A DNA stretch of 64,000 nucleotides from Williamsia sp. DF01-3. GTDB lineage: Bacteria; Actinomycetota; Actinomycetes; Mycobacteriales; Mycobacteriaceae. A model generated the notes under the pieces. That model was not told the DNA's origin, did no database searches, and saw only the letters and a program-made list of their open reading frames with translations. Position numbers and translations under genes: made by a program. The DNA lies in the NCBI RefSeq assembly GCF_023051145.1, contig NZ_JALKFS010000005.1, forward strand, positions 868,001 through 932,000, read 5' to 3'. Below, piece by piece: positions 34,321 through 42,402 of the stretch. Position 1 is the first letter of the stretch, and each line of letters opens with the position of its first letter.

Positions 34321-34587
34321 CTATGCGGGCCGTTGTATTCGGCTGGTGTGTTCCGGATCGGTACCTGCCCTCACGGCGTCGCCGCTGTCGAGAGCGGGAT
34401 GCGAATCAGGTTGTGATGCAGTGTCTCCGGCCTTTTTGTCGTCGTTGTTCATCTCGCTGATCTCGCTCTTGAAAATGCGCATCGAGCGACCGAGTCCGCG
34501 TGCGGCGTCGGGTAGTTTTCGCGATCCGAAGAGAATCAGGAAAACAACAACGACGAGAACGATATGCCACGGTTGAAGAGCGTTCAT
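34321..34587 (-). CDS. tatA: TatA-family twin-arginine translocase subunit (second, unlinked copy)
   Basis: An 88-residue protein with the TatA layout. One N-terminal transmembrane helix (residues ~6-20, HIVLVVVVFLILFGSRKLPD, with the FG hinge) is followed by the amphipathic helix AARGLGRSMRIFKSEISEM and a polar, disordered tail. ATG 34587 follows GGGGGAT. No tatB or tatC is present, so this is likely an extra TatA with a special role or stress-specific expression. Two small genes follow it in the same direction. Confidence 0.88.
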   Translation of the reverse strand: MNALQPWHIVLVVVVFLILFGSRKLPDAARGLGRSMRIFKSEISEMNNDDKKAGDTASQPDSHPALDSGDAVRAGTDPEHTSRIQRPA

Positions 34588-34715
34588 TGATCCCCCTGTG
34601 TACTGACTATTTCTCGCGCCAGTGCGTAATTCTGTTAGTTGTGGACATGTTCTAATGCCACCCCGGCAGTCTCAGTGATACGCGAACTGTTTCTATGTAA
34701 CATGAGTAGCACGTT

Positions 34716-34844
34716 GTGGCGGCAGTCACAAGAAATATTGAGAATCCTTTTAGCGGATTGCGACGAGTTGTCGCAGGCGGACTTGTCCTCGCCGCGGTCG
34801 GGTGGCTCGTCGTAAATCGGCGGCGGCGGGGAACGCGGCCGTAG
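34716..34844 (+). CDS. Possible 42-residue single-pass membrane protein
   Basis: A GTG-initiated 42-codon frame with a basic N-terminus (TRNIENPFSGLRR), one hydrophobic helix (VVAGGLVLAAVGWLVVN) and an Arg-rich C-terminus (RRRRGTRP), a well-formed membrane topology. No strong ribosome site is visible and a 37-codon overlapping frame (ATG 34702) competes, so the call is tentative. It sits between the divergent tatA and the converging SnoaL gene. Confidence 0.3.
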   Translation: MAAVTRNIENPFSGLRRVVAGGLVLAAVGWLVVNRRRRGTRP

Positions 34845-34856
34845 TCTTCGGCAGGG

Positions 34857-35210
34857 CTAGCCTTTTGTCGCCGGCTCGATCGTCAAGGAACTGATCTGTT
34901 TTGCTTTGTCCACCGTGAATCGGTTCGCCAGGTCGATTCGGCCGCCTGGGAAGTTTCCTTCGATGCGGTTGATCACAACGAATGCGTCGGCACGCTCTTC
35001 GGTTCGCAACTGCGTTGTGGTGTACCTGAACGACTGCGCGACTTCTGTACGCCAGGAGGCGATCTCGTTGCGTCCCCGGTAGGTCTTCCCGTCGTCGACC
35101 ACGATGGCGTCCTCGGCGAACAGGTTCGCGAGGGCCGCGGGATCGGCGTCCGGGGCGGCATGGAGGTACTCGGTTACGGCGGTCGGCAGGTCAGTGGTCT
35201 CGGATGTCAT
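34857..35210 (-). CDS. SnoaL/NTF2-like nuclear transport factor 2 fold protein
   Basis: A 117-residue alpha+beta-barrel protein: YLHAAPDADPAALANLFAED (helical start), VVDDGKTYRGRNEIASW, and a C-terminal strand RFTVDKAKQISSLTIEP, typical of SnoaL-like polyketide-cyclase/isomerase-fold proteins. ATG 35210 follows GAAAGGA at about 9 bases. It is divergent from a MerR gene, and its own promoter contains a MerR-like dyad, so it is a probable target of that regulator. Confidence 0.85.
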   Translation of the reverse strand: MTSETTDLPTAVTEYLHAAPDADPAALANLFAEDAIVVDDGKTYRGRNEIASWRTEVAQSFRYTTTQLRTEERADAFVVINRIEGNFPGGRIDLANRFTVDKAKQISSLTIEPATKG

Positions 35211-35261
35211 CTCGATGGTTCCTTTCGCGCGTGATGTTGGTTGCGGACCCCACCCTGACCG

Positions 35262-35276
35262 TTCCCCCCAGGGGAA
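35262..35276. promoter_or_regulatory. MerR-type dyad TTCCCCCCAGGGGAA in the SnoaL promoter
   Basis: On the minus strand TTGACC (35283-35278) is followed by this dyad and then a CAGGGT hexamer with a spacer of about 19 bases, longer than the 17 of normal promoters. Dyad plus long spacer is the classic MerR-activated layout. It is nearly identical to the dyad at 35313-35327. Confidence 0.6.
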
Positions 35277-35312
35277 GGTCAACACCCGGCGACGTCACCG
35301 CGAAGGTTGAGG

Positions 35313-35327
35313 TTCCCCTCAGGGGAA
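35313..35327. promoter_or_regulatory. MerR-type dyad TTCCCCTCAGGGGAA upstream of the MerR gene
   Basis: A perfect 7-base-arm palindrome around a central C. It is preceded on the plus strand by TTGAGG and followed by a GAGACT hexamer with a long spacer, just 14 bases before the MerR start at 35341. It suggests autoregulation by the same protein that controls the divergent SnoaL gene. Confidence 0.6.
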
Positions 35328-35340
35328 GGGGGAGACTGAA

Positions 35341-36162
35341 ATGGTGCCCAGTTTGATGACCATCGGTGACTTCAGCCGCGCGACGCGCCTCAGTGCCAAG
35401 GCGCTCAGGTTCTACCACCGTGTGGGCCTGCTCGAACCCGCCGCCGTGGACCCGAACAACCAGTACCGCTACTACGGTCGGGGACAGATCGAGGATGCAC
35501 GGGTCATTCACCATCTCCGCTCGCTCGACATGCCTGTCGAAGAAATCCACCGAGCGCTGCAGGCATCCGGCGAAGAAGCAAAGAACGCCATCATCGCCGA
35601 CCATCTGCAGCGCATGGAAGAACGGCTGGCGCACACGCAGTCCGCGGTGGAGTCGCTTCGTCGATTGTTGACGGACCCAACACAGCGGGTGCAGATCGAA
35701 CGACGGAACATCGCGAGCATGTCTGCGTTGGTCATCCGCGGCAGCATCGATCTGGCGGATCTGGGTGCTTGGTTCACAAATGCCAACGCGGGCCTCGATG
35801 ACGCTGTCACGCGGTCGAGAATCACCACCGATGGGCCGCGCGGTGGACTGTGGTCGACCGAGTTGTTCCTGGACGAACACGGCGAATGCGCTCTCTTTCA
35901 ACCGGTTGCGCCCTCGAGTGCACCGCCCGAAGGCGGCCGCGCCGTACTGGAATCACTGCCGGCCGCGACGCTGGCGGTGGCGACGCACCGGGGCAGCGAT
36001 GCGACCATCGGCGAGGTGTACGCAGACCTCGGCGCTTACGTCAACGAACACGGTATCGGCGCACCCGGTCCGGTGCGAGAAACCTACCTCGAAGGCACTC
36101 CCGGACGAGACGGGACAACCGAGATCGGTTGGCCCATCACTGCTTCGAGCACAAGGAACTGA
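35341..36162 (+). CDS. MerR-family regulator with GyrI-like effector-binding domain
   Basis: A 273-residue regulator. The N-terminal winged HTH (MTIGDFSRATRLSAKALRFY, then HRVGLLEP, residues ~6-35) is followed by the wing NQYRYYGRGQIEDARVI, a dimerisation coiled coil (~75-112), and a C-terminal GyrI/BmrR-like small-molecule pocket (~125-270). BmrR-type MerR proteins sense hydrophobic or cationic compounds. Short dyads in both the divergent SnoaL promoter and its own promoter fit its control. Confidence 0.9.
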   Translation: MVPSLMTIGDFSRATRLSAKALRFYHRVGLLEPAAVDPNNQYRYYGRGQIEDARVIHHLRSLDMPVEEIHRALQASGEEAKNAIIADHLQRMEERLAHTQSAVESLRRLLTDPTQRVQIERRNIASMSALVIRGSIDLADLGAWFTNANAGLDDAVTRSRITTDGPRGGLWSTELFLDEHGECALFQPVAPSSAPPEGGRAVLESLPAATLAVATHRGSDATIGEVYADLGAYVNEHGIGAPGPVRETYLEGTPGRDGTTEIGWPITASSTRN

Positions 36163-36166
36163 CCAC

Positions 36167-36382
36167 TCACACCGCGGCGACGGTGCCGCAGATGCCACAT
36201 TGCTCGAACTGGCGCCGTTTCCAGCGCGCGATCGGGATGAAGAACAACGTGAATTGTTGGTACTGCCTGATCCGTGCCCACTGCGTGGTGTTGTTGCAGT
36301 GCGGGCATGTGCGGGTTTGCCCCGGGCCGAGGTGTTTCTGCTTCGTGCCGAAACCAAAGATGAAGAACACGAAGCCCAGCAT
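36167..36382 (-). CDS. Small zinc-ribbon protein with a hydrophobic N-terminus
   Basis: A 71-residue protein: a hydrophobic N-terminal segment (MLGFVFFIFGFGTK), then two Cys pairs, CPHC (~26-29) and CGIC (~62-65), making a zinc ribbon, with the hydrophobic stretch FTLFFIPIA between. Similar small zinc-ribbon membrane proteins occur singly in actinobacteria without assigned function. It converges on the MerR gene, with stops only a few bases apart. Confidence 0.75.
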   Translation of the reverse strand: MLGFVFFIFGFGTKQKHLGPGQTRTCPHCNNTTQWARIRQYQQFTLFFIPIARWKRRQFEQCGICGTVAAV

Positions 36383-36527
36383 ATAGCTTCCTTCGAAGCC
36401 GGCCGGTTGTCTGCAGTGGTTGCAGGTCGATCGGGGTGCTGCTGATCAGATGGCGGCGTGGCGCGGCCGATGACTTCTGTGCTGCCCCACGGTCTACCCC
36501 TCTGGGTATCGACAGGCAGGAATGCAT

Positions 36528-36800
36528 ATGACAGGTGCAACGCGCTCGGGCATGACTTCCGTGCAGGCCAACGGTGTACAACTCGGCATCGAGAGATTCG
36601 GCCGCGAGGCAGACCCGCTGATCCTCCTGGTCGGCGGCACCACGATGTTGTCGTGGCCGGACGCACTGTGTGAACGCCTCGCAACAGGTGGTCGGCACGT
36701 GGTGTGCTACGACCTGCGTGACTCAGGGACGTCGACCACCCTCGACCCGAACAACCCTGCCTACGACCTCCGGTCAGTTCGTCGTCAACCCGGCCAAGGC
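36528..36800 (+). pseudogene. Truncated alpha/beta hydrolase (N-terminal ~85 codons only)
   Basis: The frame from ATG 36528 encodes the start of an alpha/beta-hydrolase: VQANGVQLGIERFGREADPL, LILLVGGTTMLSWPDALCERL (oxyanion region), and HVVCYDLRDSGTSTT. After AYDLRS at ~36775 the similarity to a hydrolase stops; the nucleophile elbow and remaining domain are absent. The broken end abuts the 3' end of the allophanate hydrolase gene (36806), consistent with a deletion that joined the two. Confidence 0.65.
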
Positions 36801-36805
36801 CTTCC

Positions 36806-38530
36806 TCAGGGATGTCGCGCACTGGCGATTGCCGGTTTCGCTGCCCGGTACGACAACCATCCACCGAACCGGGTGATGTCCGTAGCGTCGGACAACGCCG
36901 CACGCTCACAACTGAATCCGATCATCGACCGTCCGCCTGCGAGCTGCACCGATCCCAGCATCATCGGCGCGGGCAACGTGGCGAGAAACGACGACAGTTC
37001 GGCCGGGGCCATCCGCCAGACGCCTCCGGTGATCGAACTGCCGCCGTCGATCGTGCGCACCAGTCCCGGTTTGGGTGGCGTGGTCGGCAGGGCATAGAGG
37101 CCGTAGTTGGGGGCGGTGTGATCGGCACCCACGAATCGCGCTCCGCGGCTTGTCATCTCGTGCTCGAGTGGTTGACCTGGTAGGTGTGCGCCGACGACGA
37201 ACACGTCCGACCACGATGCGCCGATGGATTCGATCCACGGCGCCCCTTGTGACAACGGCGGTGTTGCACCCGCAGCTGCCACCGACTCTGGCGTCTCGAC
37301 AACTCGGCGGGCCACATCGAGGGCGACAGCATCGTGGAAGGCGCCCGCCAGCACAGTGACCCCGAACTGGGCGGTCCCGGCGGTTCCCGCGGGAACGGCG
37401 ACACCGCACATGTCGAACAGGTTCGCGAAGTTGGTGTAGGTGCCGAGCCACGAGTTCACGCCGATCGGGTCGTCCTCGACCGCTGCGATCGATGGATGTC
37501 CAGGGACGGTCGGAACCAGCAGCGCGTCGAAATCCGACAGCAACGCAACGCTTTCGGCGCGCAGACGCTCGAGCCGCTCCAGGTCGCGCGCCATCTGAGA
37601 CGCCGTCACTGTTCCCGCAGCCGAGATCACGCGACCGACGGTGGGGTCCACTGCGTGCCGATGCGTGTCGACGAAGGCTCCGACAGCCGCGTGGCGTTCG
37701 GCGACAAGTCCACCCTCGTAGAGCAGGCGTGCTGCCTCGAGAAATGGTTCGAATGGAATTGCTTGTACAACAACACCGTCCGCGCGCAGTCGGTCCACGA
37801 CTCGGTCAAAGGCTTCACTCCAGCCCGGGGACATCGCCGGCAACTCGCGCGGTATCGCAATGCGCGGAACGGGAGGCGCGGCCAGCGGTACGTCGTGGGG
37901 GAGAGCGCGTGTGCCCTCGCCTCCGGCCATGAAACCCATGGCCGTGTTGGCAGTCTCGATGTCTCGGGCCATGATGGTCACCGCATCCCACGATCGGCAT
38001 GCGGGCACCAGCCCTCGCGTGGACACCAGACCCAGGGTGGGCTTGATCCCGACTACGCCTCCGAACGCTGCCGGCACCCGGCCCGAACCGGCCGTGTCGG
38101 TACCGATCGCGATGTCGGCGAGTCCGAGTGCGACGGCCACCGCCGATCCTGAACTCGAACCACCCGCGATGTGGTCTGGTCGTCGCGCGTCCCGGACACC
38201 TCCGTACGGGCTTCTCTGCCCGACCAATCCGGTGGCGAACTGGTCCATGTTCGTCGACCCCACGACGGTCGCCCCCGCGGCCCGTAGGCGTGCGACCGCG
38301 TCGGCGTCAACGCTCGCCGGCGCATCGGCGTATGAGGGGCATCCGGCGGTGGTCGGCAGTCCGGCGACATCGACGTTGTTCTTGACTGCCAACAGCATTC
38401 CGGCGAGCGGGCCCGTCGCTGCCGCGGCGGCCATGCGCACGTCCTCTCGGGCGAGAAGGTCGATCCAGATCTCGGACCGATCGAGTGTGTCCACTGCATC
38501 GAAGAACGCGTCAACTCGTTCGGTCATCAT
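36806..38530 (-). CDS. atzF: Allophanate hydrolase (AtzF-type, amidase signature plus C-terminal domain)
   Basis: A 574-residue enzyme splitting allophanate to ammonia and CO2. The amidase-signature triad is visible: Lys50 in AVKNN, Ser125 in AGGSSSGS, and nucleophile Ser149 in TDTAGSGR, with spacing close to that of AtzF. After the amidase domain (~1-430) comes the allophanate-hydrolase C-terminal domain (VFVVGAHLPGQPLEHEMTSR, LYALPTTPPKPGLVR, DITRFGGWLSY). It is last in a coupled operon with a cysteine hydrolase and a cyanuric-acid-hydrolase-family enzyme, fitting the end of an s-triazine/biuret route. Its ATG overlaps the upstream stop. Confidence 0.9.
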   Translation of the reverse strand: MMTERVDAFFDAVDTLDRSEIWIDLLAREDVRMAAAAATGPLAGMLLAVKNNVDVAGLPTTAGCPSYADAPASVDADAVARLRAAGATVVGSTNMDQFATGLVGQRSPYGGVRDARRPDHIAGGSSSGSAVAVALGLADIAIGTDTAGSGRVPAAFGGVVGIKPTLGLVSTRGLVPACRSWDAVTIMARDIETANTAMGFMAGGEGTRALPHDVPLAAPPVPRIAIPRELPAMSPGWSEAFDRVVDRLRADGVVVQAIPFEPFLEAARLLYEGGLVAERHAAVGAFVDTHRHAVDPTVGRVISAAGTVTASQMARDLERLERLRAESVALLSDFDALLVPTVPGHPSIAAVEDDPIGVNSWLGTYTNFANLFDMCGVAVPAGTAGTAQFGVTVLAGAFHDAVALDVARRVVETPESVAAAGATPPLSQGAPWIESIGASWSDVFVVGAHLPGQPLEHEMTSRGARFVGADHTAPNYGLYALPTTPPKPGLVRTIDGGSSITGGVWRMAPAELSSFLATLPAPMMLGSVQLAGGRSMIGFSCERAALSDATDITRFGGWLSYRAAKPAIASARHP

Positions 38531-39186
38531 CGACTCCCAGCACTGTGCACATGAACCATGGGCTGTAACCCCTCGATCAGGGGAGAAAAGGCGTTGTCCA
38601 GGTGTGCGGCGTGAGAAGTGTCGGGCAGAACCCTTACTTCCAGGTCGAGGGCGACCGCCAGTGCATGGACGGACTCATGGCGCGCACGCGGTGAGTTGGC
38701 TCCGACGGTGAGGGTGACCGAAGACGAACTGTTGGTGAAGGGGCGAGGTTCGAATCGGCGGAACATGGCGAGTTCTCGGGCAACCGTCTCCCCGCTCGAT
38801 GTGGTCATCGAAGGATCCCACCCGGGACCGTAGAGCTCGTGGCCGAAACCCGGCACCCCGTCTTCGTCGAACGCGGCGACGACGGGGTCCAGCAATCCCG
38901 GCATCAGAGACCCGGCCGCCGGTTCGTGCAGGACCGCCGCGGTCATCGTGACACCGCGGGCAGCCAACTCCAAGCCCAACGTCGCCCCGCCGCTGACGCC
39001 GAAGACAACCGCGCCGTCACACAACGGCGCCAGGAAATCGACCTCGGTCGCCAGGTTGCCGGAACGGGGCCGCTGCGGGATCACGACGTGAAAGCCTCTC
39101 TCGGACAACAACGTGGACGTCTGCTCCCATACAGGCGGGTCCACGGCCACGCCACACAGCAAGACGGCTCTCAACTGCATGGTCAT
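38527..39186 (-). CDS. Alpha/beta-hydrolase fold protein
   Basis: A 219-residue hydrolase with a nucleophile elbow GVSGGATLG (~residues 63-71) and a late His in SHAAHLDN (~195-202). The acid is probably an Asp in between. It overlaps both neighbours by four bases, so it belongs to the nitrogen-heterocycle operon. It might handle a carboxy- or ureido-intermediate, or an ester form of the substrate; nothing in the sequence shows which. Confidence 0.75.
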   Translation of the reverse strand: MTMQLRAVLLCGVAVDPPVWEQTSTLLSERGFHVVIPQRPRSGNLATEVDFLAPLCDGAVVFGVSGGATLGLELAARGVTMTAAVLHEPAAGSLMPGLLDPVVAAFDEDGVPGFGHELYGPGWDPSMTTSSGETVARELAMFRRFEPRPFTNSSSSVTLTVGANSPRARHESVHALAVALDLEVRVLPDTSHAAHLDNAFSPLIEGLQPMVHVHSAGSR

Positions 39187-39890
39187 GAGGCGACAAGCGG
39201 TACACTCGAGCCCAGCGCCGACAACAACTGGTCCGAAGTGGCAGTCGCGCCGAACACCCCACCCTGCATCGCGATCATGCTCAGCGCCGCCACATGGTGG
39301 CCGTGGTCGGTGGCGCCGGTGCAATCCGACAGCACCAGGCACTCGAAGCCACGATCATTGGCCTCCCGCATGGTGGTGTGGACGCAGACATCAGTGGTGA
39401 TCCCGGTGAGGATGAGGTTCGTGATACCCGCACTGCGCAAGATCAGGTCCAGGTCGGTGGCGTAGAAGGCTCCCTTACCGGGTTTGTCGATGATCGGTTC
39501 ACCGGGCAGCGGCGCGACCTCCGGGACGATCTCCCACCCGGGTTCGCCGCGCACAAGGATGCGTCCGCACGGTCCAACCGAACCGATCTCCGCGCCCGCG
39601 CGCTCCGAACGCCACCGCTTGTTCTGCGGAAGGTCGATCAAGTCGGGGCGGTGCCCTTCGCGGGTGTGGATCACCAGCATTCCTGCGTCGCGACACGCAG
39701 CGAGTACTCGGGCGGTCGGCGCGAGGCCCGCACGGGTCAGCGAGAGGTCGTAACCCATCGAATCGACGTATCCGCCGGGTCCGCAGAAGTCGACCTGCCA
39801 GTCGATGAGTAACAGCGCGGTGCGTCCGACATCGAGAACACCGTCGTAGGGCCAGGCGTAGGGATGAGCGTCAACGGCGTGGGTGGTCAT
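39183..39890 (-). CDS. biuH: Isochorismatase-like cysteine hydrolase, probable biuret amidohydrolase
   Basis: A 235-residue cysteine hydrolase with the family triad visible: Asp in [11 protein letters not shown] (~30), Lys in [12 protein letters not shown] (~138), and Cys in [20 protein letters not shown] (~168). Adjacent to allophanate hydrolase and a cyanuric-acid-hydrolase-family enzyme, the best assignment is biuret hydrolase (biuret to allophanate and ammonia). The sequence family also contains ureidoacrylate and triuret hydrolases, so the substrate is inferred from context. It overlaps its neighbours by four bases on both sides. Confidence 0.72.
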   Translation of the reverse strand: MTTHAVDAHPYAWPYDGVLDVGRTALLLIDWQVDFCGPGGYVDSMGYDLSLTRAGLAPTARVLAACRDAGMLVIHTREGHRPDLIDLPQNKRWRSERAGAEIGSVGPCGRILVRGEPGWEIVPEVAPLPGEPIIDKPGKGAFYATDLDLILRSAGITNLILTGITTDVCVHTTMREANDRGFECLVLSDCTGATDHGHHVAALSMIAMQGGVFGATATSDQLLSALGSSVPLVAS

Positions 39891-40969
39891 CGAGCAATGC
39901 CTTCCGAAGTGGTGTTGTAAGGGGTGAATCGGGGTGGGTCGACTTCGTAGACGATGGTCACGCTGCCGCCCCCGGGTCGTCCCTGATGTTCGGCGCCTCC
40001 GGAGACATACACCGCCCCGTCGCCTTTGATGGCCGCAACAAGGGCGCCGACAGCAGCCCGTGCGTGGCGCGTCGCGTTGATGTCAGAGTCGGTGAGCATC
40101 GTGTGCCGCAGGTTGCGGATGGTTCCGGAGGGATCGGCTTCGGCCTTGACGAACAGCTGCCGGATTCGGCCGCCACGCTCGGACACCAGAGCGGCAGCGG
40201 AGAGAAGCGAATCGAGGTCGTAGGCGTCCTTCATCTCGGTGTGCAAGGCGCGCAACGAGTTCGCGGCTTTGTCGCTCTCGCCGACCACCAGCACGTGGCA
40301 CGATTTCAGTTCGGCTCCGGCGCTTGCTGACGCCCGGTTCGACCAGGCGTGGCGCCGTCCCTCGAGTGCAGCCAGTGCGGTGTCGGTGTCGATCTCGTCG
40401 AGCGCCAGGGCGATTCCCAGCGAACTCGCTGCGCGTGAACGCGCCATCGACTCATAGGTGTCGTCGCTGACCGGCTCGACGCCCATGACACGCAGTCCGG
40501 CGATGTCGGTGGAGGTGAGCAGCGGACATTTGACGAGGACAAGGTGCACATCGTCGTCTGCGATGCCGAGTTCGGCGACCAGCTTGGCCACTGTGTCGCG
40601 GACCGACTCCATGTGCGCGACGCGCCCCAGCTCGGCCGGGGGGATCGCCGGGGTGGTTCCTGCGGCGGCGACCAGACCACGCTGATGACGGGGATCGACC
40701 CGATCGTCGGCCACCAGTAGGTTCACATGCGGTGCGATGACACCTTCGGTGCCTCCCGAGAACACGGTCACCGCAGCTTCTTTGAGGTGGGGTTCCCATA
40801 CCGCAGAGGCAAGCGTGCGGCTGAAGTCGTTGACGCAACCGTTGCCCTCGGTCTTTCCGACCACGGCGAGCACATCATCGGTGCCGAATCCGTTGTCGGC
40901 CAACAGCTCGAGGGCGCTGATGTCGTCGGGCCCCGTGGTGGGCGCGGTGAGCAGGCGGACTCCGGTCAT
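39887..40969 (-). CDS. Ring-opening amidohydrolase: cyanuric acid hydrolase/barbiturase family (AtzD/TrzD/Bar)
   Basis: A 360-residue protein of the rare three-repeat toblerone fold. Family-defining motifs are present: [16 protein letters not shown] (~36-51), [13 protein letters not shown] (~70-82), GESDKAANS with the second-repeat Ser, and [15 protein letters not shown] (~319-333). The family opens cyanuric acid (giving carboxybiuret then biuret) or barbituric acid (giving ureidomalonate). The downstream biuret-type and allophanate hydrolases favour cyanuric acid; the NCS2 pyrimidine-type permease leaves barbiturate open. Confidence 0.88.
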   Translation of the reverse strand: MTGVRLLTAPTTGPDDISALELLADNGFGTDDVLAVVGKTEGNGCVNDFSRTLASAVWEPHLKEAAVTVFSGGTEGVIAPHVNLLVADDRVDPRHQRGLVAAAGTTPAIPPAELGRVAHMESVRDTVAKLVAELGIADDDVHLVLVKCPLLTSTDIAGLRVMGVEPVSDDTYESMARSRAASSLGIALALDEIDTDTALAALEGRRHAWSNRASASAGAELKSCHVLVVGESDKAANSLRALHTEMKDAYDLDSLLSAAALVSERGGRIRQLFVKAEADPSGTIRNLRHTMLTDSDINATRHARAAVGALVAAIKGDGAVYVSGGAEHQGRPGGGSVTIVYEVDPPRFTPYNTTSEGIAR

Positions 40970-42318
40970 GCCACGACCTCCTTGTTCGTCGTCGGTTCAG
41001 CGGTCGGGGTGTCGTCGCCACGTCGTCGTGGCGGTAGGTGATGGAAGACGATGTTGAGGACAAATGCGGTGATCACAGCGCTGCTGATGGCGTTGCCGAA
41101 GATGATCTGCACCTCGGCGGGGAAGTCGGTGTAGATGTCCTTGGAGACCACCGGGATCATCCCTGCGCCCAACGCCAGCGAGACGATCATCAGGTTGTCG
41201 TTGTTGCTGTAGTCCACCTTCGACAGGGTGCTGATGCCGGTGCCCGCGACGAGTGCGAACATCACCAGACTGACCGATCCGATGACTGCCCCCGGCAGGC
41301 TCGCGATCGTCTCGCCGAGCTTGGGGATCAGCGCGAAGATGATCAGGAGCGCACCGGCGAACACCACGACCGCACGGCTCGCGATCTTGGTGATCCGGAC
41401 GAGACTGACGTTCTGCGCAAAGATGGTGTCGGGGAACGAGGTCCATAGTCCCGCGAGTACTGCGGACGCACCGTCGGCGGCCAGACCGCGGGCAATACGC
41501 GGAGGGTCCGCGTCGATGCCGGTGGTCTCGGAGATCGCCATCATGTAGGCGGTCGACTCGATGAAGATCACGATCATCACGATGCTCATGGAGATGATCC
41601 CGGCAATGGGGAATGTCGGTGCGCCGAAGAAGAAGGGTTGCGGGATCCCGAACCACGCTGCGTCGCCCACACCGGAGAAGTCCGTCATCGACATCGCCGC
41701 AGCCGCGATGGTTCCGAGGATCAGAGCGGTGAGAACGGCTGCCTGCCTGATGAATCCACGTCCGTAGCGCATCAGGGCGACCACGACGATGATGATGCCC
41801 AAAGCCAACGGCAATCGTTCGCCGTCGGCCGGGCCGTCGTCGAAGATCATCGACACTGCTTTGCCGATGAGCGACAACCCGATCATCGTCACCGCTGCAC
41901 CGCGCACGACCGGAGGAAAGAACCGCAACAGCTTGGAGAACGGCACCGCCATGAGGAGAGCGAAGATCCCGGCACCGATCATCGACCCGTACACCGCATT
42001 CAGGCCGTACTCCTGCCCGATGAGAATCATCGGGGTGACGGCTGTGAACGAGGCGCCTGCCACGACCGGCATCCGCGCACCCAGGATGTTGCCGATGCCG
42101 GCGGCTTGGATGATGGTGACGATGCCGGCGATCAGCAGGTCGGCGTTGACCAACAGTCCGATGGTGCGTTGGTCCAGCCCAAGGGCCGCACCGAAGACGA
42201 GGGGAACGGTGACGCACCCCGTGTACATGACGATCACATGCTGAGCGCCAAAGGCTCCCGTGCGCCATAGGCCGGACATGCTCGGCGTTCGCGTCGGGGT
42301 AGGAAGGAAGTTTCGCAT
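40966..42318 (-). CDS. NCS2-family nucleobase permease (uracil/xanthine type)
   Basis: A 450-residue membrane protein with about 12-14 hydrophobic segments. It carries NCS2 motifs such as QHVIVMYTGCVTVPLVFGAA near the N-terminus and GDAAWFGIPQPFFFG. The cation/substrate segment VIFIESTAYMMAISETTGID (~235-254) has the conserved Glu, and GLWTSFPDTIFAQN follows. ATG 42318 is chosen because an operator-like palindrome ends just upstream. As first gene of the nitrogen-heterocycle operon it probably imports the ring substrate. It overlaps the next gene by four bases. Confidence 0.9.
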   Translation of the reverse strand: MRNFLPTPTRTPSMSGLWRTGAFGAQHVIVMYTGCVTVPLVFGAALGLDQRTIGLLVNADLLIAGIVTIIQAAGIGNILGARMPVVAGASFTAVTPMILIGQEYGLNAVYGSMIGAGIFALLMAVPFSKLLRFFPPVVRGAAVTMIGLSLIGKAVSMIFDDGPADGERLPLALGIIIVVVALMRYGRGFIRQAAVLTALILGTIAAAAMSMTDFSGVGDAAWFGIPQPFFFGAPTFPIAGIISMSIVMIVIFIESTAYMMAISETTGIDADPPRIARGLAADGASAVLAGLWTSFPDTIFAQNVSLVRITKIASRAVVVFAGALLIIFALIPKLGETIASLPGAVIGSVSLVMFALVAGTGISTLSKVDYSNNDNLMIVSLALGAGMIPVVSKDIYTDFPAEVQIIFGNAISSAVITAFVLNIVFHHLPPRRRGDDTPTAEPTTNKEVVA

Positions 42319-42324
42319 GGACAA

Positions 42325-42336
42325 TTCGTATACGTT
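42325..42336. promoter_or_regulatory. GntR-type half-site/operator TTCGTATACGTT at the permease start
   Basis: Shares TTCGTATACG with the perfect palindrome at 42388-42399. It lies 7 bases upstream of the permease ATG (minus strand), overlapping the expected leader or ribosome-binding region. A second dimer site would allow cooperative repression by the neighbouring GntR protein. Confidence 0.55.
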
Positions 42337-42387
42337 CCGTGTGTCACAACCGTTATCAACCATTACGTTCGAGTTAACGGCCAAAGG

Positions 42388-42399
42388 TTCGTATACGAA
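42388..42399. promoter_or_regulatory. GntR/FadR-type palindrome TTCGTATACGAA upstream of the permease operon
   Basis: A perfect 12-base palindrome that fits the FadR-subfamily pattern TnGTnnnACnA closely. It lies between the GntR gene stop (42403) and the permease start, in the promoter region of the nitrogen operon, 63 bases from a second near-identical site. Confidence 0.65.
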
Positions 42400-42402
42400 G
42401 TT

